DNA of 40,374 bases, taken from NCBI GenBank assembly GCA_900299305.1, contig OMJJ01000299.1, positions 1 through 40,374 on the forward strand, given 5' to 3'. The DNA comes from a bacterium. Lineage in GTDB: Bacteria; Armatimonadota; Chthonomonadetes; Chthonomonadales; Chthonomonadaceae. Below are positions 1 to 9,518 of this stretch, one piece after another. The number at the start of each line of letters is the position of its first letter. Within the stretch, counting starts at the first letter, position 1. The translations under genes were made by a program, and so were the position numbers. Under the pieces are notes generated by a model. It was not told where the DNA came from. It saw nothing but the letters and a program-made list of their open reading frames with translations, and ran no database searches.

Positions 1-137
1 CAAAGAGGAGTATGCGGGATAACAGCAAGAGGCTCTGCATCGCTTTTTGAAAAGATTGTTTGGCAGGGAAGAAGGAAGGGCAGAGCCGTGCGTGGAATCT
101 AGGCGGGACAGATTGAATTTTGAGGAGATAAAACCTT

Positions 138-1436
138 ATGAAAAACCGTCTTTACGGGATATTGGGTTTGATGATGTTCCTCCAGTATGCGGTTTGGGGC
201 GCATGGACTCCGGTGCTAAGTGCTTCACTGGGGGGGCGACTAAACGCAACGGGGGCAGAGATTGGGGGGATATACGGCATCTTGTGGCTGGCGTGTATCA
301 TCACTCCGTTTATTGGTGGGCAGATAGTAGACCGCTATATGCCAAGCCAAATCTTCTTGGGGATTGCGGCGGCTATCTGTTCGGGTAGCGCGTGGATGAT
401 GTCTCAACAGAGTACCCTTGGGGGGCTAGGAACGTGGATGTGGGTGTGGGCGATATTCTACGCGCCAACGCTGGGTATCACTAACGCCATTGTCTTCCAC
501 CACCTTAGCAAACTTCCCCTCTCGGATACAGAGCGAGAACGCGGATTCTCTATTATCCGCACCGCAGGAACCGTTGGCTGGATTGTTTCGAGCATCCTGC
601 TCTACTTCTACCTTAGCGGCAAGCCCCCCGTTCCCAAAGGCACGTGGGCTCCGTTCGAGGAGTTGCAACTGACGGCTATTTTGGGGGTATTCCTCACCAT
701 AGTTGCCTTCTTTGTTCCCAATACCCCGCCTTCCAAAGAGGCAAAAGACCCTTGGGCATTTACGAAGGCGTTTCGGCTGTTTAAGGAGGTTCCCGGCTTT
801 ACGGTCTTTATGATTATCTCCTTTATAGCCGCCACCGAGTTTCAGTTCTACTACCTAACTACGGGTCCGTTTATGGAGCAAGGGCTAAAAATCCCTCACG
901 AGCTTATCTCGCCCTACAAGAGTATCGCGCAGTATGCCGAGATTATCTGTTTGGGAGTCTTTACTCCGCTCTCGCTTCGCAAATTCGGCTTGAAGACCAC
1001 ACTGGTTATCGGTACGCTGGCTTGGCCCCTCCGCTATCTGGTCTTTGCCATGCAGAAACCTATTCCTCTGGTCTTGGCTTCTATGTCCTTTCACGGAATA
1101 GGGTTCGCTTTTGTGTTCGTTACCTCGTATATCTTTGTAGACCGCATCGCCCCCAAAGATATTCGAGCAAGCGCACAAAACCTGTATAACCTTGTGGCGT
1201 TGGGCTTGGCGAGTTATGTGGGTACGCTCTTTTCGGGGCGACTGCAAGACCACTTCACCACCTTTGTACCAGACCCCAAAGACGCTAGCAAAATGATCCC
1301 CGGTGAGGTCAACTGGTCGATGGTCTTTATGGTTCCGGCTGTGGTCACTATCCTCTGCGCCTTAGCCTATCAGCTCTTCTTTAAGGAGCCACCAAAGACA
1401 GACGATGAGGAGAGTGTGCGAGTAGGTTCACACTAG
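138..1436 (+). CDS. MFS transporter, nucleoside-permease (NupG/XapB)-like
   Basis: This is a 432-residue integral membrane protein of the major facilitator superfamily that probably imports a nucleoside or small sugar-like compound by proton symport. About twelve hydrophobic segments run through the protein, and the N-terminus (LMMFLQYAVWGAW, then GGIYGILWLACIITPFIGGQIVDRY) resembles the nucleoside:H+ symporter branch, with a GxxxDR-type loop after TM2. The length suits that family. The start is the ATG preceded by GAGGAGAT at a normal distance; the overlapping 47-388 frame is a shadow. It converges on the DUF4139 gene across a shared hairpin terminator. The substrate is inferred from family resemblance only and could be another metabolite. 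Confidence 0.8.
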   Translation: MKNRLYGILGLMMFLQYAVWGAWTPVLSASLGGRLNATGAEIGGIYGILWLACIITPFIGGQIVDRYMPSQIFLGIAAAICSGSAWMMSQQSTLGGLGTWMWVWAIFYAPTLGITNAIVFHHLSKLPLSDTERERGFSIIRTAGTVGWIVSSILLYFYLSGKPPVPKGTWAPFEELQLTAILGVFLTIVAFFVPNTPPSKEAKDPWAFTKAFRLFKEVPGFTVFMIISFIAATEFQFYYLTTGPFMEQGLKIPHELISPYKSIAQYAEIICLGVFTPLSLRKFGLKTTLVIGTLAWPLRYLVFAMQKPIPLVLASMSFHGIGFAFVFVTSYIFVDRIAPKDIRASAQNLYNLVALGLASYVGTLFSGRLQDHFTTFVPDPKDASKMIPGEVNWSMVFMVPAVVTILCALAYQLFFKEPPKTDDEESVRVGSH

Positions 1437-1459
1437 CCTCGTTCGTGGGCACCTAATAC

Positions 1460-1497
1460 AAAAGGGGAAGAAGTCGAAAACGGCTTCTTCCCCTTTT
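1460..1497. terminator. Bidirectional intrinsic terminator
   Basis: Two perfect 14-nt arms (AAAAGGGGAAGAAG and its complement) flank a 10-nt loop between the convergent MFS and DUF4139 genes. The A-rich start and T-rich end let it serve as a terminator in both directions. Confidence 0.85.
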
Positions 1498-1518
1498 ACG
1501 TTGTCTCGCTGGTTTCAG

Positions 1519-3012
1519 CTACATCTTCATCTCAACAGTGTAGCGCAGTACCGTTGTGCTGTTGCCGGGAACCGTGACTGTCCATTGCGACTCATAGGCG
1601 TTCAGGCGCACACTCTTCTCCGATTCTTGTAGTATCTTCCAGTAGCCGCTATAGCCCTGTATCGCCCGAAACGCAACGGAGTGCGCTTTCTGGTTGTGTA
1701 GTGTTACCTCAACAAACTTCTGGACGGTTTTTTTGTCAATTTTTTGGTTTTTCACCAGTTTCCAGTCGGCAAACACATCGAAGGAGCTAGATAGCGTGAG
1801 GTAGACCTTCTCATCCTTGGGAGTATCGCCGATGTTACCTGCCCCAATAAACTGCGCGATACCCTCTTTGTCTGGCTCATACAGGCGAATTGCGCCTTCG
1901 GGAAGCGGTTCTCCTAGTGCGTTATTCTCGGTGTTGTAGAAGGTTAGCCCTACCGCTACGCTACACTTATGATTAGCGGGTTCACCGCCCCACATCCCAT
2001 AGTAACTTTGTAGCGACGGAAAGCGCGTATTGTAGTCGCGAAGCACCTTTACCATTTTGCTACCCAACATCAGAAGGCGGTTCATCTGCTCTTGAACTAC
2101 GGTGGTAGGTGTTTTGACGGCGTAGGAGTGTAGGTCTCCGAGTGCTTGCGGGTTTGCGAAACGCCCTTTTTCTGCATCGTTGGTATCTCTCGCCGCGGGC
2201 ATTTGCCTCTGCATCATCATCTCCTCCCGCATCACCTTCATCTCCATTTTGCCCCCTGCAACGGTAGCACGGTTTGGAGAGCCTGCAACGAGGGTTACTT
2301 TGGCGTTGGGGTAGTTGGTTCCCGTTTTGTTTAGGACGGTTGCCCAACATTCGAGGTTCATGGTGTCCGAATCGGGGGAGAGGGTTCCGGTATAGTCGGT
2401 ACTCCACGAAAGCCCCCGTGTTAGGTAGGAGAATTCGAGATTCGCCGACTGACTGGCGTTACTGGTAGCCTGTAAGGAGACCTGCGGCATAGGGATAACG
2501 TCGGGGAGGGTAGGTACAACCATCGTGCCTTGCGGTTGCACATAGAACTTATCGCCGCTCTGTAGCACGAAACTGCCGTTCTCCCCTGCCATAAGCGTCC
2601 CTTTTTGGGTGTCGGAGGGATAGCCGCTCTGGTTGTAGCGCACCACCTCCACCTCTTTTCCCATATAACGATGGAGCAGAGACTCACCTGTTTTTACGCC
2701 TAAGTCGTAGGCGTGGGAGGTGGTTTGCGGGGTTTGGCTATCGTTGCCTAGCCACCGCAGAAGAATAGACTGCGGGTCGAGTTGGTTGCTTACATCTCGG
2801 AGGTAGAGGTGGTTTTCGCCTTGCTGTAGCGAGTTGGGGCGTACCTCCCGCACCATCCCAAAATCATCATGATAGATAGTGAGGTTTAGTTCTTTGCGCT
2901 CGGTAGCGATAATGCTCTTGGGTACGGCTTGGGTGGTGCTTTTACTGGCATACCAGAGTACGCCCAAAAGTACGGCGGCGGCACAGCCTGCAACCAGTGG
3001 TCTGTTTTTCAT
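1519..3012 (-). CDS. Membrane-anchored DUF4139 domain protein
   Basis: This 497-residue protein has an N-terminal hydrophobic segment (about residues 7-22, AGCAAAVLLGVLWYA), which is a signal anchor or uncleaved signal, followed by a large beta-rich domain. The body matches the DUF4139 style: an N-terminal strand region (IYHDDFGMVREVR), a YLTRGLSWSTDYTGTL-type core, then ECWATVLNKTGTNYPNAKVTLVAG and a C-terminus on VTVPGNSTTVLRYTVEMKM. DUF4139 proteins are exported or envelope-attached and their biochemical role is not established. A Met/Arg/Glu-rich stretch near residue 260 (MKVMREEMMMQRQM) looks like a flexible linker. The ATG start has AAGGGGAAA upstream. It appears monocistronic. The family call is fairly secure; function is unknown. 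Confidence 0.7.
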   Translation of the reverse strand: MKNRPLVAGCAAAVLLGVLWYASKSTTQAVPKSIIATERKELNLTIYHDDFGMVREVRPNSLQQGENHLYLRDVSNQLDPQSILLRWLGNDSQTPQTTSHAYDLGVKTGESLLHRYMGKEVEVVRYNQSGYPSDTQKGTLMAGENGSFVLQSGDKFYVQPQGTMVVPTLPDVIPMPQVSLQATSNASQSANLEFSYLTRGLSWSTDYTGTLSPDSDTMNLECWATVLNKTGTNYPNAKVTLVAGSPNRATVAGGKMEMKVMREEMMMQRQMPAARDTNDAEKGRFANPQALGDLHSYAVKTPTTVVQEQMNRLLMLGSKMVKVLRDYNTRFPSLQSYYGMWGGEPANHKCSVAVGLTFYNTENNALGEPLPEGAIRLYEPDKEGIAQFIGAGNIGDTPKDEKVYLTLSSSFDVFADWKLVKNQKIDKKTVQKFVEVTLHNQKAHSVAFRAIQGYSGYWKILQESEKSVRLNAYESQWTVTVPGNSTTVLRYTVEMKM

Positions 3013-3272
3013 GCGGTGTTTCCCCTTGTAGTGTGCAACGACGATTGAAGCGATACCTTAGCAATTCAGAAGTTAATCTGTATACGGAGGGGTATCGTAT
3101 TTAGGTTCCGTAGCAGAGTCTTCTACCGCTTTAGGTACACGGTATTCCCAAAGGGTTCACAATACAGCGGGGTTTTTGAAATTTTGTCTTATGCTACCAT
3201 CCCTAACAGGAGTTAGCGAGAATGGAGTATACTAACCTCACCTTATCCTCTTTTGTTTAACGAGAGTGTAAA

Positions 3273-4379
3273 ATGCCCGTTTTGTCGGAACTGTTCGGAC
3301 ACGCTTCGGCGCGAAAGGTACTCCAACGCGCTTTAGAATCGGGGAATCTGCCCGGAACCTACCTCTTTATCGGTAATCAGGGGGTAGGTAAGGGAACGTT
3401 GGCACGTACCTTCGCGCAGTCCGCCGCCTGTCTACAACCGCGCCGTGAGCCGTATGAAGCCTGTGGGGTCTGTGTCTCTTGTAGGGAGGCACAACGCGGT
3501 CATCATCCGGAGATTGTCACCCTCTCCCCCGCAGGAGAGCAGATGCAGATTTGGCAGTTTTGGGATAGAGAGAACCGCCCTCCGGGAATACTTACCCATA
3601 CCCTTCCCTACGCCCCCTCATTAGGCAAAAAGCGCGTGTACATCCTCGAACGCGCCGATGCCCTGAATGAATCGGCGGCAAACAGTCTTCTAAAAGTACT
3701 CGAAGAGCCACCCGAATACGCCCTGTTTCTGCTTTTGGCGACCCATACGGCGCGGGTTCTGCCCACCATCCTCTCTCGCTCTCAGACGGTGCGCCTTTTT
3801 GCTTCCCCCGTAGACGAGTTGGCGGAGTACCTAAAGTCCACACTGGGAGTAGAGGCAAACCATGCGGAGGTGCTTGCGGCGTATTCGGAAGGGCGTATTG
3901 GGCAAGCCGTTCGTATGGCGCAACACCCTGAAGTAGAGAGCGAAATAGCCCGAATTCTGGACTTCGCCGAGACCCTCCCAGCCTCGCCACGTACCAGAGC
4001 ATTACGCCTCGCTGAACAGATGCGGAAACTCTCTGGGCAGGTGAAGGCACTACTCGGAGACGATACCCCCACCGAAAACGAGAAAGGCAGTGCCGATGAG
4101 GGTGGTAAAGAGCGCGTAGGCAGACAACAACTCGCGACTATTTTCGATATTCTAGTCGCCTTCTACCGCGACCTGCTCACCTTGAGTGTAGGCGGTGAAG
4201 CGGGAAGGCGCGTGGTAAATCGCGCTCGTATCGCCCAACTGAGCAGTTTGGCACAAAACGGCACTCCCGAACGCTGGATGCAGTGCCTCGATGCTATCCT
4301 CCTAGCACGGCGTTGGCTAGATGCCAATGCCAATATCGCCATGCTCACCGAAGCCCTTACCATGCGGCTACTCGCCTAA
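3273..4379 (+). CDS. holB: DNA polymerase III subunit delta' (clamp-loader)
   Basis: This is an AAA+ clamp-loader subunit that helps place the sliding clamp on DNA during replication. In its 368 residues I see the Walker A region GNQGVGKGT (34-42), where the residue after GK is Gly rather than Ser/Thr, a known kind of variation in delta'. Four zinc-binding cysteines follow at 53, 64, 67 and 70 (C-x10-CGVCVSC), then LLKVLEEPPE and ILSRSQTVRL; the usual SRC motif reads SRS here. The degenerate P-loop suggests weak or absent ATP hydrolysis, as for delta' elsewhere. The C-terminus is longer than the core and contains a Lys/Glu-rich linker near 270. A dnaX-type gamma/tau gene is the main alternative, but the degenerate P-loop and length favour delta'. 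Confidence 0.85.
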   Translation: MPVLSELFGHASARKVLQRALESGNLPGTYLFIGNQGVGKGTLARTFAQSAACLQPRREPYEACGVCVSCREAQRGHHPEIVTLSPAGEQMQIWQFWDRENRPPGILTHTLPYAPSLGKKRVYILERADALNESAANSLLKVLEEPPEYALFLLLATHTARVLPTILSRSQTVRLFASPVDELAEYLKSTLGVEANHAEVLAAYSEGRIGQAVRMAQHPEVESEIARILDFAETLPASPRTRALRLAEQMRKLSGQVKALLGDDTPTENEKGSADEGGKERVGRQQLATIFDILVAFYRDLLTLSVGGEAGRRVVNRARIAQLSSLAQNGTPERWMQCLDAILLARRWLDANANIAMLTEALTMRLLA

Positions 4380-4579
4380 GTTTCCCCTAAACCAAAGTAA
4401 CCCCCACACCATTTTCTGCCTCCCAAATCGCCCCAAAAGCACAATCCTATAGGTATAAAGATAGATTAAGAAGGTTTAATCTCCATTTAAGCCCCTTTTA
4501 ACCTTTCCTGTTTATACTAGCCCTACACCCTTATAGAGGTGTTCCTTCCTATTTTCGTACTTTTTGAAAGGAGCTTCCC

Positions 4580-5431
4580 ATGAAGCGCAGTCGTTCTGGT
4601 TTCACTCTTATTGAGTTGTTAGTAGTTATTGCCATTATTGCTATATTGGCGGCAATTCTGTTCCCAGTGTTTGCACAAGCCCGTGCCAAAGCGCGTCAAG
4701 CCTCCTGCGTCTCTAACATGAAGCAGATTGGGGTCGGTATTATGATGTACTCGCAAGATTACGACGAAACCCTGCCCGGTAACACCCCCCTAAACATCAA
4801 CGGTATTACCGATGCACGCTGGCCCGCCCCCGCCGTTTCGGCACATAGTGCAGGGTTCTCCGAGCCAATGGGTTGGATGCAGCCCTACGATTCCGCTAAC
4901 CCCGGAACCTACCGAATATGGGCACGTGATATTCAGCCCTACATCAAAAACCTCGCCATCTTCCACTGCCCCGAAACCAAGCCACGCTCTACAGACGGAA
5001 CTTGTGCGGCAGGAGGTGGAACCTGTGAAGTGACCGGACCCAATGAAGGAAATGCAGGTAACGGCAATGTCCTACTCAACGGTATCGTTGCCTCCAAATC
5101 CATTGCGGCTATCTCTGCCCCCGCCGACACCATCTTCGCCCACGAAGTACGAAACTACAACCGCGTAGCACAAGAGAAACCTCGCGGTATCTTAGTTGCC
5201 GGTGAAATCCTGTATACCAACTTCACCAACGGGTACTATGATGTGCTACATGGCGGCGGCGCAGACCTTCTGTTCTGTGACGGACACGCCAAGTGGCAAA
5301 AACGCAGTGCTATCCGCTTCGCACAGTTTGGTGCACCGGTAGAGCTGAACCCGGACAAACCCACCAACGTCGCTCAGGATGATGCAGGTGCCAACGCACA
5401 GACTTCGCTTATCTTTAGAGCAGGCTTATAA
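4580..5431 (+). CDS. Type II secretion/type IV pilin-like prepilin (DUF1559-like)
   Basis: This 283-residue protein starts with a textbook type III signal: a basic leader (MKRSRSG), the prepilin peptidase site G|FTLIE, and a hydrophobic helix to about residue 32. The following [24 protein letters not shown] and YSQDYDE segments are the signature of a pseudopilin family greatly expanded in Armatimonadota and Planctomycetes. The C-terminus carries the H-x(9)-DG motif ([13 protein letters not shown]). It is probably processed by a prepilin peptidase and displayed on or exported by a pseudopilus; individual roles in this family are unknown. The start is an ATG with AAAGGAG eight bases upstream. 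An intrinsic hairpin follows it. It is the best taxonomic marker in the window. Confidence 0.9.
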   Translation: MKRSRSGFTLIELLVVIAIIAILAAILFPVFAQARAKARQASCVSNMKQIGVGIMMYSQDYDETLPGNTPLNINGITDARWPAPAVSAHSAGFSEPMGWMQPYDSANPGTYRIWARDIQPYIKNLAIFHCPETKPRSTDGTCAAGGGTCEVTGPNEGNAGNGNVLLNGIVASKSIAAISAPADTIFAHEVRNYNRVAQEKPRGILVAGEILYTNFTNGYYDVLHGGGADLLFCDGHAKWQKRSAIRFAQFGAPVELNPDKPTNVAQDDAGANAQTSLIFRAGL

Positions 5432-5454
5432 GGGTTTCTGCTGTACCAACGTTT

Positions 5455-5481
5455 GCCCCTCTCTACCCACTAGAGAGGGGC
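5455..5481 (+). terminator. Hairpin terminator or attenuator after the prepilin gene
   Basis: A perfect 10-bp stem (GCCCCTCTCT with its complement) and 7-nt loop lie between the prepilin gene and the next gene on the same strand. The T-run after it is weak (TTGCCTTTAT), so partial read-through is possible. Confidence 0.65.
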
Positions 5482-5508
5482 TTGCCTTTATAAAAGGAAG
5501 TAACATTC

Positions 5509-6762
5509 ATGCGTTTACGAACTCTCCTTGCGTTTACAGGAACGGCTCTTCTCCTTACAGGCAGTAGCCTTGCCTACGCCTCCCCTACCCCAAAGATAGA
5601 AGAGAAGAGTGCTTTTGTCGCCCTTGCCCCTCTGGACAGCCCAGTATTCACAAAACTTAGCGGTGAAGGTTGGGACGACCCCAAAACAGGGCGCATCCCC
5701 AACTATCTACGCGCACTCGCCTCTACCCACCCGAACGCCGCTCCCGGTTTAGAGCATCTCTTTAGAACCGTGCTTTGCGGGGGAACCGTCTCCCCCAATG
5801 TCAAACTCGCGATGGGGCTACGTATCTCGCAACTAAATGGGTGTAACTACCTCACGCGCCACCTGTTACGCCTCTCTAAAGTGTTACAAGGCGACCAAGC
5901 GATCAATCCCTCTAGTCCCGCCTACCGTCTTGGTGTACTCTATGCAGAACACCTTACCAAAGCGGTTCGCGGAGTAACAGATAACGAGTTTATGCAGGCA
6001 AGAGGGGTCTTCAACGATGCGGAGATTGTAGAGCTGACCGCAACCACCTGCTTCTTCAACTTCTTTTCGCGTTTCTGTACCGGAGCCGGACTACCCCTTG
6101 AATCGTGGGCTTCCGAATCCCCCAACGGCACTTCTAAAGCAGAGCAGAAAGACCGCCCCCGCGCTCGTGTTACTTTGGCTTCGGATGAAGAGATGGACAT
6201 GGCAGTCACACTCTCCAAACGAACTCCCGACCTAAAGCAGAGTTTGGGCTTCCGAGTCGCCAACTCACAACGCGCGATGCTAAGAGTACCGGATATTGGT
6301 GGCGCGTGGTTTGGGTACTGGCAGAACGTCCGAACCGATGCAAAAATGACCCGCGAGAACCTGCTACACATCTCGTTTGCGGTCTCTACCCTGAATGAGT
6401 GCCGCTACTGTGTTCTTCACCAAGTGGCAGGTCTAACACGGGTAGGAGTATCCGCAAGCAAACTCCAAAATATGCGCGACAGCGATGCGATGCTCTCTCC
6501 CAAAGAGAAGTCGCTGGTAGATTTTGCACGCAAACTAACCTCCTCTCCTCAAACTATCTCCGCTACTGACTACGCCAACCTGAAGGCAGGGACAATGGAC
6601 GACAAAGAGGCGATGGATGCACTGCTACAAACCTGTGCCTTCAACTTCATGAATCGCTTTACCGATGGGCTACGTCTCCCCTCCGAAGACGAAGCCGTGC
6701 ATACCTACCAAGACATCTATGGAGATAAGGCGTACCAAAACTTCTATCAGTACAAACGGTAG
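5509..6762 (+). CDS. Exported protein with two AhpD/carboxymuconolactone-decarboxylase-like domains
   Basis: A Sec signal peptide (hydrophobic to about 22, likely cut after AYA near residue 24) precedes two tandem AhpD-like helical domains. The first carries LRISQLNGCNYLTRH (Cys112, His118) and the second SFAVSTLNECRYCVLH (Cys298, Cys301, His304). AhpD-type peroxidases use a C-x-x-C pair plus His as the redox centre, so the second domain looks active. In the first, the second cysteine is replaced by Leu115, so it should not cycle a disulfide in the same way. Each copy ends with a similar helix (CFFNFFSRF / CAFNFMNRF), showing internal duplication. A peroxidase or disulfide role outside the cytoplasm is inferred. 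The ATG start has AAGGA upstream. Confidence 0.75.
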   Translation: MRLRTLLAFTGTALLLTGSSLAYASPTPKIEEKSAFVALAPLDSPVFTKLSGEGWDDPKTGRIPNYLRALASTHPNAAPGLEHLFRTVLCGGTVSPNVKLAMGLRISQLNGCNYLTRHLLRLSKVLQGDQAINPSSPAYRLGVLYAEHLTKAVRGVTDNEFMQARGVFNDAEIVELTATTCFFNFFSRFCTGAGLPLESWASESPNGTSKAEQKDRPRARVTLASDEEMDMAVTLSKRTPDLKQSLGFRVANSQRAMLRVPDIGGAWFGYWQNVRTDAKMTRENLLHISFAVSTLNECRYCVLHQVAGLTRVGVSASKLQNMRDSDAMLSPKEKSLVDFARKLTSSPQTISATDYANLKAGTMDDKEAMDALLQTCAFNFMNRFTDGLRLPSEDEAVHTYQDIYGDKAYQNFYQYKR

Positions 6763-6783
6763 AAAGCCTCTTATTCACCTCGA

Positions 6784-6839
6784 TTCCCCTGCTGGTTGGT
6801 GTTTTTCTTGCAAAAGAAAGCACCGCTAAGGCAGGGGAA
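6784..6839 (+). terminator. Long imperfect stem-loop, possible terminator
   Basis: TTCCCCTGC and its exact complement GCAGGGGAA enclose an inner region (GGTGTTTTTCTT ... AAAGAAAGCACC) that also pairs imperfectly. It lies between the AhpD-like and ChaN-like genes. No strong T-run follows, so it may instead be a processing or stability element. Confidence 0.4.
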
Positions 6840-6898
6840 ACCTCTGTTTACCGCGAATAGACAGCCAACGAACTCACCTTTGGCGAAAGGCTCTATCC

Positions 6899-7798
6899 TT
6901 GCTCTCTTCTTTGACCCACACACTTATCCGTACCTTGACGGTACTAAGCCTCTCCCTCTTAGGTTCCCTCTGTAGAGCGCAGAGCGACTACCTCGTTCTG
7001 AATCACAAAAACCCCTCTACCTTTGAACAGATGATAGCGGATCTGAGCAAAGCGGATGTAGTAGTCGTAGGCGAAGAGCATGACCATAAACTAGGACACA
7101 AGTTAGAGTTAGAGATTCTGAAAGGGCTACAAGCACGAAACCCCGCTCAAGTCTTCTCGTTAGAGATGTTTGAACGCGATGTACAACTGGTACTAGACGA
7201 GTATCTAAACGACCAGATAAGCCAAGCCAGTTTTCTTGCTGCCTCCCGCCCGTGGGCAAACTACGCCGCCGACTATGCCCCCCTTATTGAGTTTTGCAAA
7301 GCCAATAAGATGCCTGTTATCGCCGCAAACGCGCCCCGCCGCTACGTAAGCGTTGCAAGCCGCAAGGGGCAAAATGCCCTGCTGGAACTGCCGAAAGCCT
7401 CGCTCTCCTACCTCGCCAAACTGCCCTACTCGATGGACTTGCCCGAAGAGTATAACAAGGCACTCGATGCCGTTTTTGGAAATCATGGCAACACGGGAGC
7501 AGGGATGTCCAACATTCCCCCCTTTATTAAGGAGGGACAGGCTCTTTGGGACGCGACGATGGCAGACTCTGTTCTACGGGGTTGGAAGCGTTACCGCAAA
7601 CGTCCTATTATGCAGATAAATGGCTCTATGCACAGCGATTACGGCTACGGGCTGGTAGACAGATTGAGAAAAGCAAACCGCAAACTCAAGGTGAGTGTCG
7701 TCTCTATCAAACGGGATAAGGGGTATCCACAAATAGAGACGGGCAAGTACGACACCATGGGAGACTACGTGATTCTTACGGGGGATGAGCGCAAATAA
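6899..7798 (+). CDS. ChaN-family (DUF399) exported haem/iron-associated protein
   Basis: The 299-residue protein begins with a signal peptide (hydrophobic 10-22, probable cut near CRA|QS) and continues with a ChaN/EreA-like fold. The signature VVVVGEEHDHKLGHKLELE, the SLEMFERD segment and the late MQINGSMHSDYGYGL motif are the conserved acidic and histidine positions of the family. ChaN of Campylobacter binds haem as a lipoprotein; here the cysteine in the leader lacks a canonical lipobox, so it is probably soluble or loosely attached. The start is TTG, supported by GAAAGG eight bases before it. Related EreA-like erythromycin esterases share the fold, but the length and GEEHD motif favour ChaN. 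A role in metal or haem handling is inferred. Confidence 0.7.
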   Translation: MLSSLTHTLIRTLTVLSLSLLGSLCRAQSDYLVLNHKNPSTFEQMIADLSKADVVVVGEEHDHKLGHKLELEILKGLQARNPAQVFSLEMFERDVQLVLDEYLNDQISQASFLAASRPWANYAADYAPLIEFCKANKMPVIAANAPRRYVSVASRKGQNALLELPKASLSYLAKLPYSMDLPEEYNKALDAVFGNHGNTGAGMSNIPPFIKEGQALWDATMADSVLRGWKRYRKRPIMQINGSMHSDYGYGLVDRLRKANRKLKVSVVSIKRDKGYPQIETGKYDTMGDYVILTGDERK

Positions 7799-7832
7799 GA
7801 ACAGGGTGTGCCTCCCGAATGGCTACAAAAAC

Positions 7833-7873
7833 AAGCCGCCTCTCCGCGTTCTTTATACACGGAGAAGCGGCTT
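7833..7873 (-). terminator. Intrinsic terminator for the RNA helicase gene
   Basis: Arms AAGCCGCCTCTCCG and CGGAGAAGCGGCTT (one mismatch) form a 14-bp stem. Read on the minus strand it is followed by TTGTTTTTG, so it terminates the helicase gene; it may also stop the converging ChaN-like transcript. Confidence 0.75.
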
Positions 7874-7909
7874 GAATGTCAAATACAGGAAGTAGCCATT
7901 AGGGGCTTA

Positions 7910-9310
7910 CTAGCGTTGTTTCGCCTTAACCCATTCGGGGCGGTTGTCCTTGCGGGAGGAGGGGCGTGTAGTGACCTCCTCTTCGTAGCGCGGGGTACGC
8001 TTGGGAGCGTTTTGGCGTGGTACGAAGGCAGGTTCGGGCTTTGCCGCCTGTCGGTTGGGGCGGTCTGTGCGTTTGGCGGGTTGTGGTTTGGGCTGTTGCC
8101 GTGTACGCGCCGGAGCCACCTTCTCAAAAACGGGACGGTCTTGAGGAAAGGCGGGGGTAAAGCCCATCAGTTCGCGCCGTTCAATCCGTTGCTTGAGTAG
8201 TTTTTCTATGGCGGCTAGGAACCTCATCTCATCCCCACTCACAAGGGAGATAGCGGTTCCCTCACTGCCGGCGCGTCCCGTTCTGCCTATGCGGTGTACG
8301 TAGTCTTCGGGCACGTTGGGTATCTCGTAGTTGATAACGAACGGCAGTTGGTTGATGTCGATACCCCGCGCCGCGATGTCTGTCGCCACAAGGATTCTGG
8401 CACGCCCCGACTTGAAGTCGGCGAGAGCGTTCATACGCTGTACTTGGCTACGGTTGCCGTGTAGAGGAACCGCGGGGATACCGTCTTGGTGTAGTTGTTG
8501 TACCAGTTTGTCTGCGCCGTGCTTGGTGCGCGTAAAGATAAGGGCTTGCTCTATCTTCTCCTCTACCAGCAGGTGAACCAGTACATCACGCTTATTCGCT
8601 TTGGAGGCGAAGTAGACGGACTGCGAGATGAGTTCTACCGCGCTGTTTTGGCGTTCTACTTCGATGTGGGCAGGTGAGTCGAGGAGGCTGTCGGCGAGTG
8701 CCTTTATCTCTTCGCTAAAGGTTGCCGAGAAGAGCAGGTTTTGGTGCTTGTTGGGAAGCAGGGCAAGGACGCGCCGAATATCTTGTACAAAGCCCATATC
8801 CAGCATCCTGTCGGCTTCATCTAGGACGAGGATTTCTACGCGGCTCAAATCGACGGTTCTCTGTTGTACATGGTCGAGTAGCCTGCCCGGTGTAGCAACG
8901 AGAATATCGACCCCGCGATAGAGTTGCATCATCTGCGGGCGAATGTTGACCCCGCCGAAGACGACGGCGGATTTTAGCGGAAGAAATTTACCGTAAGTAC
9001 GCACACTCTCTTCTACCTGCGCCGCGAGTTCACGGGTGGGGGCAAGAATGAGCGCACGAACGGGGCGGCGAACAACGCCGTTGCGCCCTGCGGGTATCGG
9101 TTTGGGCGCGGGAGTGGTGTGGAGCCGCTGTAACAGGGGCAAGGTGAACCCTGCGGTTTTGCCGGTTCCGGTCTGTGCGCCTGCAAGAAGGTCGCGACCT
9201 TCTAGAATAAGCGGAATGGTTTGTGCTTGTACGGGAGTCGGAGTCGTGTAGCCCGCGTCGCGAACAGCACGAAGAAGTTCGGCGCGAAGTCCGAGTTTAT
9301 CGAAAGACAT
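7910..9310 (-). CDS. rhlE: DEAD-box ATP-dependent RNA helicase, RhlE type
   Basis: This ATP-dependent RNA helicase acts in RNA remodelling (ribosome assembly, RNA decay or cold adaptation in relatives). Its 466 residues show all core motifs: Q motif (TPTPVQAQ), motif I AQTGTGKT (45-52), PTRELA (91-96), TPGR (140-143), DEAD (164-167), SAT, and near the end of the second RecA-like domain [10 protein letters not shown] and HRIGRTGR. The last 80 or so residues are a Pro/Arg/Lys-rich disordered tail ([14 protein letters not shown]), typical of RhlE-like proteins and probably used to contact RNA. It sits alone between its own extended -10 promoter and a strong terminator. RhlE is the closest subgroup by domain spacing; DeaD/CsdA is the alternative, but the DeaD C-terminal domain is absent. 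Confidence 0.9.
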   Translation of the reverse strand: MSFDKLGLRAELLRAVRDAGYTTPTPVQAQTIPLILEGRDLLAGAQTGTGKTAGFTLPLLQRLHTTPAPKPIPAGRNGVVRRPVRALILAPTRELAAQVEESVRTYGKFLPLKSAVVFGGVNIRPQMMQLYRGVDILVATPGRLLDHVQQRTVDLSRVEILVLDEADRMLDMGFVQDIRRVLALLPNKHQNLLFSATFSEEIKALADSLLDSPAHIEVERQNSAVELISQSVYFASKANKRDVLVHLLVEEKIEQALIFTRTKHGADKLVQQLHQDGIPAVPLHGNRSQVQRMNALADFKSGRARILVATDIAARGIDINQLPFVINYEIPNVPEDYVHRIGRTGRAGSEGTAISLVSGDEMRFLAAIEKLLKQRIERRELMGFTPAFPQDRPVFEKVAPARTRQQPKPQPAKRTDRPNRQAAKPEPAFVPRQNAPKRTPRYEEEVTTRPSSRKDNRPEWVKAKQR

Positions 9311-9491
9311 TTGTGGTGTGGAATCTCCTGAACTCTGCCTGCGACAGCAAAAGTGCTGGAGTCCGGTTCAGGCGGAATTCAAATCGGGTGCAAGGGTCGG
9401 GGTGATTCGGCGAAAAACCCGAAACGGGTGACCGCAAACTGGAGTGCGAGAAACGCGATATATGCACATACTAAATTTTTCAAACACCCCT

Positions 9492-9500
9492 ATTATACCA
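9492..9500 (-). promoter_or_regulatory. Extended -10 promoter upstream of the RNA helicase
   Basis: Read on the minus strand the site is TGGTATAAT, a perfect extended -10 element (TGnTATAAT); no good -35 is present. Transcription would start near 9485 and give a leader of about 175 nt before the helicase ATG. Confidence 0.55.
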
Positions 9501-9518
9501 CACTTTGCCCCGATAGGA

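Noticed and set aside
1-137. Possible tail of an upstream gene (frame ending KEEYAG at 20-22) and a GGCTCTGC/GCAGAGCC pair at 31-87.
   Set aside because: Too little sequence at the window edge to support a gene, and the 8-bp stem encloses a 41-nt loop with no T-run, so no feature call.
47-388. 113-codon frame overlapping the MFS gene.
   Set aside because: It lies in another frame of the transporter, lacks a ribosome site and family resemblance, and the transporter frame is clear.
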